From NCBI RefSeq assembly GCF_000613185.1, contig NZ_CCBB010000001.1, positions 372,001 to 436,000 on the forward strand: DNA of 64,000 bases, given 5' to 3'. Shown piece after piece: positions 8,745-17,472 of this stretch. A program made the translations under genes and the position numbers. Source of the stretch: Mycolicibacterium cosmeticum (GTDB lineage Bacteria; Actinomycetota; Actinomycetes; Mycobacteriales; Mycobacteriaceae). How positions within the stretch are numbered: the first letter of the stretch is position 1; each line of letters begins with the position of its first letter. The notes under the pieces are model-generated. The model was not told where the DNA came from, did not search any database, and was given only the letters and a program-made list of their open reading frames with translations.

Positions 8745-9463
8745 GCGACAGCCGCGGCCGACGCGTCGTCATCACGGGTGCTTCCAAGGGAATCGGCTTG
8801 GCCTTATCGAAGCTGGTTGCCGATGCCGGACACCATCCGATCGGTATCGCCCGCACCGCACCGCAAGCATTCCCGGGCACGTTCGTCGTCGCCGACCTGA
8901 GCGACCGTCAGCGGACCGCGGCAGCGCTCACCGAAATCCTCGACGTCGGACCTGTCGATGCCCTGGTGAACAATGTCGGCCTGGTCCGCCCAGCGAAGTT
9001 GGGTGACGTCGACCTCGACGACCTCACCACCGTCTTCGACGTCAACGTAAGGGTCGCCGTTCAGGCGGCGCAGGCCGTCCTGCCCGGGATGCTGGCCAAG
9101 GGGTGGGGACGGATCGTCAACATCACCAGCCTGGTCACCGTCGGCATGCCGCAACGCACCGCCTACGGTTCCGCCAAAGCCGCGCTCGAATTCTGCACTC
9201 GGGCATGGGCTTATGAACTCGCAGAGAGCGGTGTGACCGTGAACGCGGTGGCGCCTGGGCCCACCGAAACCGCGCTGTTCCGCACCAACAACGCACCTGG
9301 ATCCGAGGGCGAGGCACGGTATCTGGACATGGTGCCGATGCGCCGCTTCGCCACCCCCCGGGAAATCGCAACGGCGGTGGCGTTCCTGCTGTCCGATGAC
9401 GCAGCCTTCGTCACCGGGCAGGTCCTGCGTGCCGATGGTGGCGGATCGATCGGCGGCGCTTGA
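8741..9463 (+). CDS. SDR-family oxidoreductase
   Basis: This 240-residue classical short-chain dehydrogenase overlaps the crotonase gene by ATGA. It has the cofactor motif TGASKGIG (Ser/Lys after Ala suggests NADP or NAD), NNVG, the catalytic Ser in NITSLVTVG, the Tyr-x3-Lys in TAYGSAKAA, and the C-terminal FVTGQVLRADGG. It most likely oxidises or reduces an alcohol/ketone intermediate of the diketone pathway encoded by the preceding crotonase, for example making the diketone from a hydroxyketone. The substrate is not determined. Confidence 0.88.
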   Translation: MSDSRGRRVVITGASKGIGLALSKLVADAGHHPIGIARTAPQAFPGTFVVADLSDRQRTAAALTEILDVGPVDALVNNVGLVRPAKLGDVDLDDLTTVFDVNVRVAVQAAQAVLPGMLAKGWGRIVNITSLVTVGMPQRTAYGSAKAALEFCTRAWAYELAESGVTVNAVAPGPTETALFRTNNAPGSEGEARYLDMVPMRRFATPREIATAVAFLLSDDAAFVTGQVLRADGGGSIGGA

Positions 9464-9525
9464 TTCTTTTCCCAACAACCCTTTTCACAACTGCACTATG
9501 CAAAGCACCGAGAAAGGAGTTTGAC

Positions 9526-10299
9526 ATGAGCCCCAAACCACACGACGCCGGCGTGCCGATCGAAGGTGCGGTCGCAGTGGTCACCGGAGCCAACCGCGGC
9601 CTTGGGCGCGCCTACGTGAAGGCATTACTCGAGCGCGGTGCCGCCCGGGTGTACGCCGGCGCCCGCCATCGCGAGTCGGTCGAGATCGACGACGACCGGG
9701 TCACCGCCGTGTCCCTTGACATCACCGATGCCAGCGCTGTCTCGGCCGCCACGACGTTGGCCGCCGACGCGACGGTGCTCATCAACAACGCCGGGGCAAT
9801 GCTCCAATCAGCGTTCCTGTCTGCAACGGATCTGGAGGCGGCGCGCAAAGAGATGGACACCAACTACTTCGGCACCCTGGCGATGGCGCGTGCGTTTGCA
9901 CCGGTGCTGGCGGCCAACGGCGGCGGAGCGCTGGTCAACGTTCTCTCGGTGGCGAGCTTCTACTCCTTGCCCTTCAATGCGTCCTACTGTGCATCGAAAG
10001 CTGCCGAGTGGTCGCTGACCAATGCCCTCCGGCTCGAAATGCATGCAGCAGGCACACTGGTGGTCGGTGTGCATCCTGGGTTCATCGACACCGATATGAC
10101 CGCAACGGTCAGCGAGCCCAAGATCGATCCGGCAGAGGTGGCTGCACAAACGCTTGATGCCGTACAGGCCGGGCAACCCGAGGTCCTCACCGACGACCAC
10201 ACCCGTGCGGCCAAGCGGACGATTCCGACGCATCTGCAGACTCTGTATCCGGAGCTTCAGAGTCGATGGGACGCCGGCGACAATCCCTGGGGCGGTTGA
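9526..10299 (+). CDS. SDR-family oxidoreductase
   Basis: The start is set at ATG 9526 because AGAAAGGAG lies 7 bp upstream; this gives 257 residues. Classical SDR motifs are TGANRGLGRAY, NNAGAM, the catalytic Ser in NVLSVASFYSLP and YCASKAAEW, followed by VHPGFIDTDMT. It is third in the crotonase/SDR cluster, 62 bp after the previous gene, so it is likely co-transcribed but has its own strong ribosome binding site. It is probably a carbonyl/alcohol oxidoreductase acting in the same degradation pathway; the order of steps is unknown. Confidence 0.87.
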   Translation: MSPKPHDAGVPIEGAVAVVTGANRGLGRAYVKALLERGAARVYAGARHRESVEIDDDRVTAVSLDITDASAVSAATTLAADATVLINNAGAMLQSAFLSATDLEAARKEMDTNYFGTLAMARAFAPVLAANGGGALVNVLSVASFYSLPFNASYCASKAAEWSLTNALRLEMHAAGTLVVGVHPGFIDTDMTATVSEPKIDPAEVAAQTLDAVQAGQPEVLTDDHTRAAKRTIPTHLQTLYPELQSRWDAGDNPWGG

Positions 10300-10323
10300 C
10301 CAACGACCGTCGTTGCGGCGGAG

Positions 10324-10590
10324 TTGGCTCGTCTGAAGAAGCCCAGTGTGGACGACATCGTGCGAGTGCTGGTGGACCGATCATCGGTGGCGATGAGCGA
10401 CGATGTGGAGTCCCACGCCCAGTCCTGGGACATGCCATCGGCGGCCACCCTCCGCGCCTCGGCCACTTCCGTCGGCCGGATCAAAGGGCGGCCAGTAGCC
10501 TGCCGCCGCGCCGCGCTGGTGGCGGCGGAACGGGGCGTCGTACTCAGCGCCTGTATCACCTGGACCAGCCATATGGGAGACACGCGGTAG
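10324..10590 (+). CDS. Possible small hypothetical protein (uncertain)
   Basis: The 349-bp gap between the SDR and the methyltransferase holds an open frame from TTG 10324 of 88 codons, in the same frame as the SDR just before it. Its first half (LARLKKPSVDDIVRVLVDRS) looks protein-like and the rest is less convincing. There is no good ribosome binding site and no recognisable domain. It may be a remnant or non-coding; an antisense frame over the same bases is equally long. Confidence 0.25.
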   Translation: MARLKKPSVDDIVRVLVDRSSVAMSDDVESHAQSWDMPSAATLRASATSVGRIKGRPVACRRAALVAAERGVVLSACITWTSHMGDTR

Positions 10591-10648
10591 CGATCGCCCC
10601 GGCACACTCACATCTCGACGGACGGCGACGTGGACTACCGTTTTCACC

Positions 10649-11749
10649 GTGTCCAGTTCGAGGCCAGGTGCCAGCCGCGAATCCAGTGTGGTGGTGCGAC
10701 CGATCCCGCCGGGGAGTGGGTTCTATACCGCCGGATCCCGGCTGCAGGCGGCCGGCCTGAAACGCGCCATCGCGCTCTTCGAACAGACCGCGCAGGCGGT
10801 GCCCATCCCGTCCGCACCCCGGCCGATCGTGATCGCCGACTACGGCGCGGCCAACGGGCACAACTCGCTGCTGCCGATCTCGGCGGCCATCGCGGTGCTG
10901 CGCAAGCGGACCCGCCCCGAGCACTCGATCCTGGTGACCCACACCGACGTTCCGGACAATGACTTCAGCGCGCTGTTCCGGGTGCTCGACGAGGACCCGG
11001 ACAGCTACCTGAAGAAGGATCATGCCACCTATGCCTCGGCGGTCGGCCGGTCGTTCTACACCCAGATCATCCCGTCCAACAGTGTGAACCTGGGCTGGTC
11101 GGCCTGGGCGGTGCTGTGGCTGGGCCGGGTGCCCGGCCCGGTGCCCGACCACATCCACGCCTCATTCAGCGCCGACGCCGCCGTGCGCGCCGCCCACGAC
11201 AAGCAGGCGGCGTTCGACTGGCACGAATTCGTGGCGTTCCGTGGCCGCGAACTGTGCCCGGGCGGACGCGCCGTGGTGATCACCATGGCCGTCTCCGATG
11301 ACGGCGAGTTCGGCTATCGGCCGGTGCTGCAGGCGGTGATGGCCGAACTCACCGAGCTGGTGGCCCGTGGCGTGATCACCGAAGCCGAACTGGTCCGGAT
11401 GAACCTGCCGATCGTCGGGCGGCGCGCGGGTGACTTCCTCGCACCGTTCGCGCCGTCCGGCCGGCTGGAACAACTCAGCGTCGAGCATCTCGAGGTGTTC
11501 GACGCCGAGGACCGCTTCTGGCAGCGCTACCGATCAGACCGGGACGCAGCGCATTTCGGTTCGGAATGGGCGGCGTTCGTCCGCGCGGCGGTGTTCCCGA
11601 CACTCGCGGCGGTGTTACCGACCGACCGGCGCACCGCCTTCTGCGATGCGCTCGAGGCCGGCGTGGCGGCCCGGCTGGCCGCCGAACCGGAGCAGATGCG
11701 GATCCCGCTGGCACTGGTCGTGCTGCACAAGCGGCCGAAAGCGTTCTAG
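10649..11749 (+). CDS. SABATH-type SAM-dependent carboxyl methyltransferase
   Basis: This 366-residue protein starts at GTG 10649. It resembles the plant-type salicylate/jasmonate carboxyl methyltransferase family (Methyltransf_7): an N-terminal substrate-lid segment GSGFYTAGSRLQ, the SAM-binding IADYGAANGHNSL, then THTDVPDNDFSALF, and the IPSNSVNLGWSAWAVLWL region that lines the substrate pocket. The SxSxxxHW-type motif is replaced by NSVNLGWSA-W. It would methylate a small carboxylic acid to its methyl ester. Its stop and that of the convergent IlvX-like gene share one CTAG tetranucleotide. Confidence 0.83.
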   Translation: MSSSRPGASRESSVVVRPIPPGSGFYTAGSRLQAAGLKRAIALFEQTAQAVPIPSAPRPIVIADYGAANGHNSLLPISAAIAVLRKRTRPEHSILVTHTDVPDNDFSALFRVLDEDPDSYLKKDHATYASAVGRSFYTQIIPSNSVNLGWSAWAVLWLGRVPGPVPDHIHASFSADAAVRAAHDKQAAFDWHEFVAFRGRELCPGGRAVVITMAVSDDGEFGYRPVLQAVMAELTELVARGVITEAELVRMNLPIVGRRAGDFLAPFAPSGRLEQLSVEHLEVFDAEDRFWQRYRSDRDAAHFGSEWAAFVRAAVFPTLAAVLPTDRRTAFCDALEAGVAARLAAEPEQMRIPLALVVLHKRPKAF

Positions 11750-13287
11750 CCCCAGGCCGGAATCGCCGCGTCGATGAGGTGCGGGCCGGGTTGACCCAGC
11801 GCGGCCCGGAACTGCTCGGCGAGGTCCTCGGCCGTCGTCGCGCGGCTGGCGGGCACGCCGAAACCCGTTGCGATGGCGACGAAGTCGATGTCCGGGTTGC
11901 CCAGATCCAGCAGCGAGCGGGACTGCGGGCCGGTCGCGGCCGAGCCCACCCGCGCCAGCTCCAGCTGCAGAATGGCGTAGGCGTGGTTGTTCAGGATCAC
12001 CACGGTGATGTCGAGCTGTTCGCGGGCCATCGTCCACAGCGCCGAAATGGTGTACAGCGCACTGCCATCCGCCTGCAGTGCGATGATCGGCCGGTCCGGG
12101 GCCGCGACCGCGGCACCCACCGCCACGGGTAACCCCTGACCGATCGCACCGCCGGTCAGCGTCAGCACCTCGTGCCGCGGGGAGGCCGCCGTGGCGGCCG
12201 GTAACAGCAGCCCGCTGGTATTGGCCTCGTCCACGATCACCGCACGCTCGGGCAGCAGCGCCCCGATCACCTCCACCCAGTTGGCCACGGTCAGCGGCCC
12301 GGTGGGCAGCGTGGGCGGCGCCGCGGGGGCGGGCGACAACGCGGGGGCGGCCAGCGCCTCGACGAGCCGGTCCAGGTCGGCCGGCTCCACGGTGTGGATC
12401 TGCGTGCCCCGGGGCACCAACCCGCTCGGCTTTCCCGGGTAGGCGAAGAAGGCGACCGGCGACCGGGCCCCGACCAGCACCAGATGCGAGATGCCTGCCA
12501 GCTGCTGCTCGGCCTGTTCACCGAGGTAGGCCAGCCGTTCGATGGGCGGGACACCGGCCCCGCGGGACAGCCGGGCGGGGAAGGTCTCCACCAGCGCCCT
12601 GGCGCCGACCGCTGCCGAAATCCGGGCGGCCGCAGTGAGTCCCGCCGCATCGGTGGCCGCTCCCCCGAGCAGCAGGACGGTATCGGCGCCGTGGGTACGC
12701 AGCAGCTCGGCGACGGGCGCGATGTCGGCGCCAGCTTCCGCACCCGTGGCCGACGGCGCGGGCACCGCGGCGGCGGTGTCCTCCGCGGTGCTCCAGGAGT
12801 AGTCGGCGGGCAGGATCACGGTGGCGACCCGGCCGGGCGGACCGACCGCGGCGGCGATCGCCTCGTCCACCGCGTTGGCCAGTGCCGACGCGGTCGCGGG
12901 CCGCACGACCACCCCGTCCGGCCAGCCGGCGAGGGCCTCGATATCGGATTGCAGCGGCGCGTCGAACGCCGCGTGGTAGGTGGCGTGGTCGCCGACGACG
13001 TTGACGACGGGGCTGTGCGCGCGCCGCGCGTTGTGCAGGTTGGCCAGACCGTTGGCCAGACCGGGACCCAGGTGCAGCAGGGTGGCCGCGGGTGTGCCCG
13101 CGATGCGGGCGTAGCCGTCGGCGGCACCGGTGGCCACCCCTTCGAACAGGCACAGCACCGCGCGCATCGCCGGAGTGTGGTCCAGGGCGGCCACGAAATG
13201 CATCTCGGATGTGCCCGGATTGGCGAAACAGACATCGACTCCGCCGGCCAGTAATCGGCCGATCACCACATCGGCACCGGTGCTCAT
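11746..13287 (-). CDS. ilvX: Acetolactate-synthase-like TPP enzyme (IlvX type)
   Basis: This protein of about 513 residues belongs to the acetolactate synthase/benzoylformate decarboxylase superfamily. The start is ATG 13287 with GGGTGGG upstream; an in-frame GTG at 13296 is an alternative. The N-terminal pyrimidine-binding domain shows NPGTSEMHFVAAL and FEGVATGAADGYARI with the catalytic-type Glu. The middle domain follows, and the C-terminal diphosphate-binding domain shows LQADGSALYTISALW...ILNNHAYAIL, where the usual GDG is ADG. Length and sequence fit M. tuberculosis IlvX. It is not next to ilvN or ilvC, so a role in branched-chain synthesis is doubtful and another thiamine-dependent reaction is possible. 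Confidence 0.82.
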   Translation of the reverse strand: MSTGADVVIGRLLAGGVDVCFANPGTSEMHFVAALDHTPAMRAVLCLFEGVATGAADGYARIAGTPAATLLHLGPGLANGLANLHNARRAHSPVVNVVGDHATYHAAFDAPLQSDIEALAGWPDGVVVRPATASALANAVDEAIAAAVGPPGRVATVILPADYSWSTAEDTAAAVPAPSATGAEAGADIAPVAELLRTHGADTVLLLGGAATDAAGLTAAARISAAVGARALVETFPARLSRGAGVPPIERLAYLGEQAEQQLAGISHLVLVGARSPVAFFAYPGKPSGLVPRGTQIHTVEPADLDRLVEALAAPALSPAPAAPPTLPTGPLTVANWVEVIGALLPERAVIVDEANTSGLLLPAATAASPRHEVLTLTGGAIGQGLPVAVGAAVAAPDRPIIALQADGSALYTISALWTMAREQLDITVVILNNHAYAILQLELARVGSAATGPQSRSLLDLGNPDIDFVAIATGFGVPASRATTAEDLAEQFRAALGQPGPHLIDAAIPAWG

Positions 13288-13297
13288 CGGACCCACC

Positions 13298-14995
13298 CTA
13301 GTGCGGAAGCTGTTGCCCCGGTTGTGGGATGAACGGCGGCAAGCCGGGAATGGTGGGGATCGGCGGGATGGCCGGGATCGTCGGGATCAGCGGCGGCGGG
13401 GTCGTCGGCGCCTCGGTGGTGGGCTCCGGGGACGGCGACGGCTCCGGTGACGGTGATGGTGGCGGGGCCTCACTGGTCGGGGCGGGGGTTTCGGTCGCCG
13501 GTGGCGGCGGGGCCTGCGTGACGGGTGCCTGCCGGGTGACCGTCCTGGTCTGCGGTGGCGCCTCGGTCGCCGGCGCGGGTGCCTCCGCTGGTGAGGGCTG
13601 TTGCGGGACGGCGGACGGGGTGGCCGGATTGGCCGTCGCCGTCGCCGTGGTGGTCTGCGAGGTGGGCGTCTGAGCCTGGTCGGTGCGCATCACCACCACG
13701 GCCGCGACCACACACACCGCCAACACGACGGCGGCACCCGCCCCGATCAGCAGGGCGGGCCGCCGGTACCAGGGAATCGGCTCGGGCTCCGGCTCTTCGT
13801 GATCGGTGAACTGGACCTGCGGCCGGGCATCGAGGCCGGTGAAGCTATGGGAGGGATCGCGATCGATCGGGTGGTCCACCACGAACGGTTCGGCGCCGGG
13901 CACCTCATCGGTGTCCTGTGACCAGGCCAGCGCGCGGAAGGTGCTCGACATCGCCGGGTCCGGCGCGGGCAGGGCGGCCGGGTCCGGCGCGGGCACGACG
14001 GGTGGGACCGGCGCGACCGTGGTGACCCCCTCCTCGGCGGCGGGCCGGGCTGCCCTGATGCCCGCCCCGATCGCCGCGGCGAGTTCCGGCTGCGGCAATG
14101 TCACGACCGGCACCCGGAACTGCTCGGACAGTGCCGCGGTCACCGCCGGGATGCGGGCCCCACCACCCACGGAGGCCACCGCCGCCAGGTCGGCGGCCCG
14201 GATTCCGCTGCGCTGCAACGTGTCCCGCAGCACGGCGAGAAACTCGCCGAGCGGGCCGCGCAGCATCGCGTCGAGCTCGTCGCGGGTGACCCGCACCTCG
14301 GTGCGATGGCCGGGCAGGTCCACCGGCACCGCGGCCGCCGCGGCACCGGAGAGCCGCTCCTTGGCGGTCCGGCACTCGGCCCGCAACCTGGTCAGCGATC
14401 CGATCGCGGAGGTGCCGGCGGCATCGGCCGCGCCGGGAACACCGGCGAGCACATGGGTCAGCAGCGCCTGGTCGATCAGCGCGCCCGACAGTTCGGTGTA
14501 GCGCACCGTGGGGGCGATGGGTTGGTAGCCGTTGGCCGCGTCGGCGACCGTGATGCTGGTGCCGGTGCCGCCGAAGTCACACAGCACGACGATGCCGCGG
14601 GCCGGCAACCCCGGGTTGTCGCTCAGCGCCGCCAGCGCGGTCACCGCGTCGGAAAACAATGGTGCCGTTCGGAGTTCCGGGTCGGCGGCCAGCGCGGTGC
14701 GCGCGGCCGCCACCTGCCGGGGATGCCAGTGCGCGGGGTGACCGATGCCGGTGTGTGCGCCGGGTGGAACGGTGCGGCGCAGTGCCCGCAGCGCTTCGGT
14801 GAGCAGCGCCTCGGGCCGGTGGGTGCTGCCGTCGGCGGCGATCAGGCCGACCGGATCACCGACGCGATCCACGAAGTCGGTGAACACCGGACCCGTTTCC
14901 CGCGTCAGCACCGCCGGCCGCGTCACCGCGGCCCGGCCCACCGTCACGGCCGCCAGATTGGTGGCACCAATCGACAGCCCTACCGACTCTGTCAT
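13298..14995 (-). CDS. Hsp70-like ATPase fused to membrane helix and Pro-rich tail
   Basis: The start is ATG 14995 (MTESVGLSIGATNLAAV) with AAGGCGGG upstream; this gives 565 residues. Residues 1 to about 345 resemble the Hsp70/actin-fold nucleotide-binding domain: phosphate-1 loop GLSIGATNLAA, phosphate-2 VLCDFGGTGTSITV, adenosine motif VASVGGGARIPAV. There is no canonical substrate-binding domain. Instead come a linker of about 90 residues, one membrane helix (LLIGAGAAVVLAVCVVAAVVV), and an extracytoplasmic tail of about 125 residues rich in Pro, Thr and Glu. This architecture is seen in mycobacterial Hsp70-family proteins of unknown role, possibly signalling or sensing at the envelope. Confidence 0.82.
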   Translation of the reverse strand: MTESVGLSIGATNLAAVTVGRAAVTRPAVLTRETGPVFTDFVDRVGDPVGLIAADGSTHRPEALLTEALRALRRTVPPGAHTGIGHPAHWHPRQVAAARTALAADPELRTAPLFSDAVTALAALSDNPGLPARGIVVLCDFGGTGTSITVADAANGYQPIAPTVRYTELSGALIDQALLTHVLAGVPGAADAAGTSAIGSLTRLRAECRTAKERLSGAAAAAVPVDLPGHRTEVRVTRDELDAMLRGPLGEFLAVLRDTLQRSGIRAADLAAVASVGGGARIPAVTAALSEQFRVPVVTLPQPELAAAIGAGIRAARPAAEEGVTTVAPVPPVVPAPDPAALPAPDPAMSSTFRALAWSQDTDEVPGAEPFVVDHPIDRDPSHSFTGLDARPQVQFTDHEEPEPEPIPWYRRPALLIGAGAAVVLAVCVVAAVVVMRTDQAQTPTSQTTTATATANPATPSAVPQQPSPAEAPAPATEAPPQTRTVTRQAPVTQAPPPPATETPAPTSEAPPPSPSPEPSPSPEPTTEAPTTPPPLIPTIPAIPPIPTIPGLPPFIPQPGQQLPH

Positions 14996-15054
14996 CACAC
15001 CCGCCTTCAGCAACCCTATCGGGTTATCCATCTGAATTTGCCGGGCGGACGTTA

Positions 15055-16125
15055 CTAGCGGATGGTGCCGGCGCCCGGGATCAGCGGAAGGTCCAGCGCG
15101 GTGACCCAACCCGATGGGAGATCGTTGACCGCGGGCACGGCGTTGAGGGCCCGCAACCCGGTTGCCAGGCAGCCCGCCGCCGCCGCGTCGCGGCCCGAGC
15201 CGTCGGTGAACCGGAAGGCGGTCTCCTGGGAGATGCTGGGGGTGCCGTCGATGTCCACCCGGTACACGTCGTTGTCGTTGCCGGTCGGCCAGTCCGGCGC
15301 CGCGTCCAGCCCGATCCGATTGACGTGTTCCAGCTGGATGCGGGTCTCGTCGAGGTACCGACCGTTGATGGTGAACCGGACCGCCGCCACATGGCCGGCC
15401 GGGATGACCCCTTTGGCGGACTTGCGGTCCTCCGGTGTCACCCACTTCTCCCAGGTGGTGGTGATCTCGTCGAGGGTGATCCCGGCCGCGTGCGCGATCA
15501 TCGGCACGGTGGCACCCCAGGACATCACCAGGATGTCGCGGTGCTCCAGCAGCGGCCGGTACTCCGGCGGCTTGCCGATCCCCATCTCGAACTCGTAGTC
15601 ACCGGTGTAGTTGGTGTAGTCGAGCAGCTCCGAGGCCCGCACCCGGCGCACCTCCGAGCACAGACCCATCAGGGTCATCGGGAACAGGTCGTTGGCGAAT
15701 CCGGGGTCGATCCCGGTGGTGAAACACGATGCTCCCCCGGCGGCGCAGGCCTCGTCGATCGGGGTGGTCCAGGACGGCGGGTTGAGCGACATGTGCGGCC
15801 ACACCCACGGTGTCATCGCCGTCGAGCAGACATCGATGCCGGCCCGCAGGAAGCGGGTGATGAGGTCGATGTTGGCGTCGGCCTGCGCGGCCGTCGGCCC
15901 GTAGTGCACCAGGGCGTCGGGTTTCAGCGCGATCAGGGCGTCGACGTCGTCGGTGGCGGCCAGTCCGATGGGAGCGTCCAGGCCACAGATCTCGCCGACG
16001 TCGCGGCCCACCTTCTCGGGGTTGCTGACGCCCACCCCGACGAGTTCGAACAGTGGGTGTTTGACGATCTCGGCGATCACCATGGTGCCGACGAATCCGG
16101 TACCCCACACCACTATTCGCTTCAT
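15055..16125 (-). CDS. DAP-reductase-fold NAD(P)H-dependent amine dehydrogenase-like protein
   Basis: This 356-residue protein starts at ATG 16125, overlapping the end of the K+ channel gene by ATGA. The N-terminal Rossmann motif VVWGTGFVGTMVIAEIV and the following domain resemble dihydrodipicolinate reductase, and the full length matches the family that includes 2,4-diaminopentanoate dehydrogenase. Such enzymes oxidise or reduce imine/amine or related substrates with NAD(P). Mycobacterial genomes carry many paralogues of unknown substrate. The coupling to a potassium channel gene is unexplained. Confidence 0.78.
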   Translation of the reverse strand: MKRIVVWGTGFVGTMVIAEIVKHPLFELVGVGVSNPEKVGRDVGEICGLDAPIGLAATDDVDALIALKPDALVHYGPTAAQADANIDLITRFLRAGIDVCSTAMTPWVWPHMSLNPPSWTTPIDEACAAGGASCFTTGIDPGFANDLFPMTLMGLCSEVRRVRASELLDYTNYTGDYEFEMGIGKPPEYRPLLEHRDILVMSWGATVPMIAHAAGITLDEITTTWEKWVTPEDRKSAKGVIPAGHVAAVRFTINGRYLDETRIQLEHVNRIGLDAAPDWPTGNDNDVYRVDIDGTPSISQETAFRFTDGSGRDAAAAGCLATGLRALNAVPAVNDLPSGWVTALDLPLIPGAGTIR

Positions 16126-16847
16126 GTCGTGCTGTCCCTTTCTCGGCTGCGCTGCAGCCCGCGGATCTCGTCGCGCAGTTCCTCGATCTGCCGGGCCGTG
16201 GCGGCCCGGTTGGCGTCGTCCTCCTCGGCAACCCGTTCGACGATCCACGACGCGAGCGTGGCGGTGACGACGCCCAGCAGACTGATCCCGGCGATCATCA
16301 GCGCCACCGCGATCAGTCGGCCGCCGAAGGTCACCGGGGCGAGGTCGCCGTAGCCGACGGTGGTCACGGTACTGATGGCCCACCACAACGCGTCGCCGAA
16401 TGACGTGATCTGGGCATGGGGTGCGTCGCGTTCGACGTCGAGCACCGCCAGCGAGGCGGCGTAGACGATGGTCACCACGCCGCCCGCGGTGTAGGTGGCG
16501 ACCCGGCCCCGGATGCTGTGCCCGATGACGCGCTGCAGCACCTCCAGCACCACCGCCAGGCTGAGCAGGCGCAGCGGGCGCAGCATCGGCAACGCGACGA
16601 TGGCCAGGTCGAGCAGGTTGCGCACGAACCACCGGCCCCGCGGCTCGGCGAGGTAGAAGCGCACCAGATAGTCCGTGACGAACACCAGGTACAGCGCCAC
16701 CATGACGACGTGCAGGACGGCGTCACCAAATCCGCGCGGCTGGGCCAGCACCCGGATCGAATAGCAGGCCAGGAACAGCAATGCGACGGCGGCCAGCAGC
16801 CACTCGGTCCGTTGCTCGAACCGCTGCAGCCGGGTTTGATCGCTCAT
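16122..16847 (-). CDS. Voltage-gated-type potassium channel
   Basis: This 241-residue membrane protein starts at ATG 16847 (MSDQTRLQRFEQRTEWLLAAV). It has about six membrane helices: an S1-S4 sensor-like part including an Arg-rich segment (LPMLRPLRLLSLAVVLEVLQR), then a pore loop with the K+ selectivity filter TVGYGD (WWAISTVTTVGYGDLAPV), an inner helix, and a C-terminal coiled-coil (ANRAATARQIEELRDEIRGL) probably for tetramer assembly. It resembles short KvAP-like prokaryotic channels. It is the first gene of a two-gene operon with the DAP-reductase-like gene. Confidence 0.92.
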   Translation of the reverse strand: MSDQTRLQRFEQRTEWLLAAVALLFLACYSIRVLAQPRGFGDAVLHVVMVALYLVFVTDYLVRFYLAEPRGRWFVRNLLDLAIVALPMLRPLRLLSLAVVLEVLQRVIGHSIRGRVATYTAGGVVTIVYAASLAVLDVERDAPHAQITSFGDALWWAISTVTTVGYGDLAPVTFGGRLIAVALMIAGISLLGVVTATLASWIVERVAEEDDANRAATARQIEELRDEIRGLQRSRERDSTT

Positions 16848-16875
16848 CAAGCGGTGAGGATAGCCCCGCCGCGGA

Positions 16876-17409
16876 TCAGAAGCAGCGGCGCAGCCCGCCG
16901 GGCTCACAGATCAGCGGGTACTGCTCCACCGGGATCGGCAGCGGGCCCTGATAGGACAGCGTGAACGGTCTCTTGTCCAGCGTCGCGGGCAACCCGCACA
17001 CCTGGTTGTGCGAGATGATGCGGGTACCGCTCAATGTGTTGCTGTCGAAGCGGAAGGTTTCCATCAGCGCCTCGGTGCTGCCGTCCGGGCAGGTCAGACC
17101 GTCCACCGAGCTGATGTTGTACGCCCACAGGCCGTCGGTCAGCACCGCGTCTCCGCCCTTGGCGACCGCGTTCGGGGTCGAGCTGACGTGCAGGCGGCAC
17201 GCCACCGGGTCGTGGATCTCGGCGCGCAGGTCGCCCACCACCGGCACGCACGACGGCCAGATGGACCACGTCGCGTCCGGCAGGCCCTCCTGGTGGAAGG
17301 TGTAGACGCCCTGCATCACCTGCTGGTCCGCGCGCGCCGGCCCGGCAAATGCCACCAGCGCCGCGCCCGTCAGCAGCGCACCGACCAATGCGGAAAAGTG
17401 CTTCCTCAC
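16876..17409 (-). CDS. Secreted protein, unknown function
   Basis: Starting at GTG 17409, this 177-residue protein has a Sec signal peptide (RKHFSALVGALLTGAALVAFAGPARA, cleavage likely after ARA). The mature part of about 150 residues contains several Cys residues (CVPVV, ACRLHV, TCPDG, QVCGLP, LICEPGGLRRC) likely to form disulfides outside the membrane. I recognise the style of a mycobacterial small secreted protein but no characterised domain. It is divergent from the SDR gene at 17473, with a 63-bp gap that must contain both promoters. Confidence 0.8.
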   Translation of the reverse strand: MRKHFSALVGALLTGAALVAFAGPARADQQVMQGVYTFHQEGLPDATWSIWPSCVPVVGDLRAEIHDPVACRLHVSSTPNAVAKGGDAVLTDGLWAYNISSVDGLTCPDGSTEALMETFRFDSNTLSGTRIISHNQVCGLPATLDKRPFTLSYQGPLPIPVEQYPLICEPGGLRRCF

Positions 17410-17472
17410 CGTCGCAGTATTACAGGGCGCTTCGGACACGTCCCGGGTTTGTGCCGTGAGAGAGTCAGCCGC

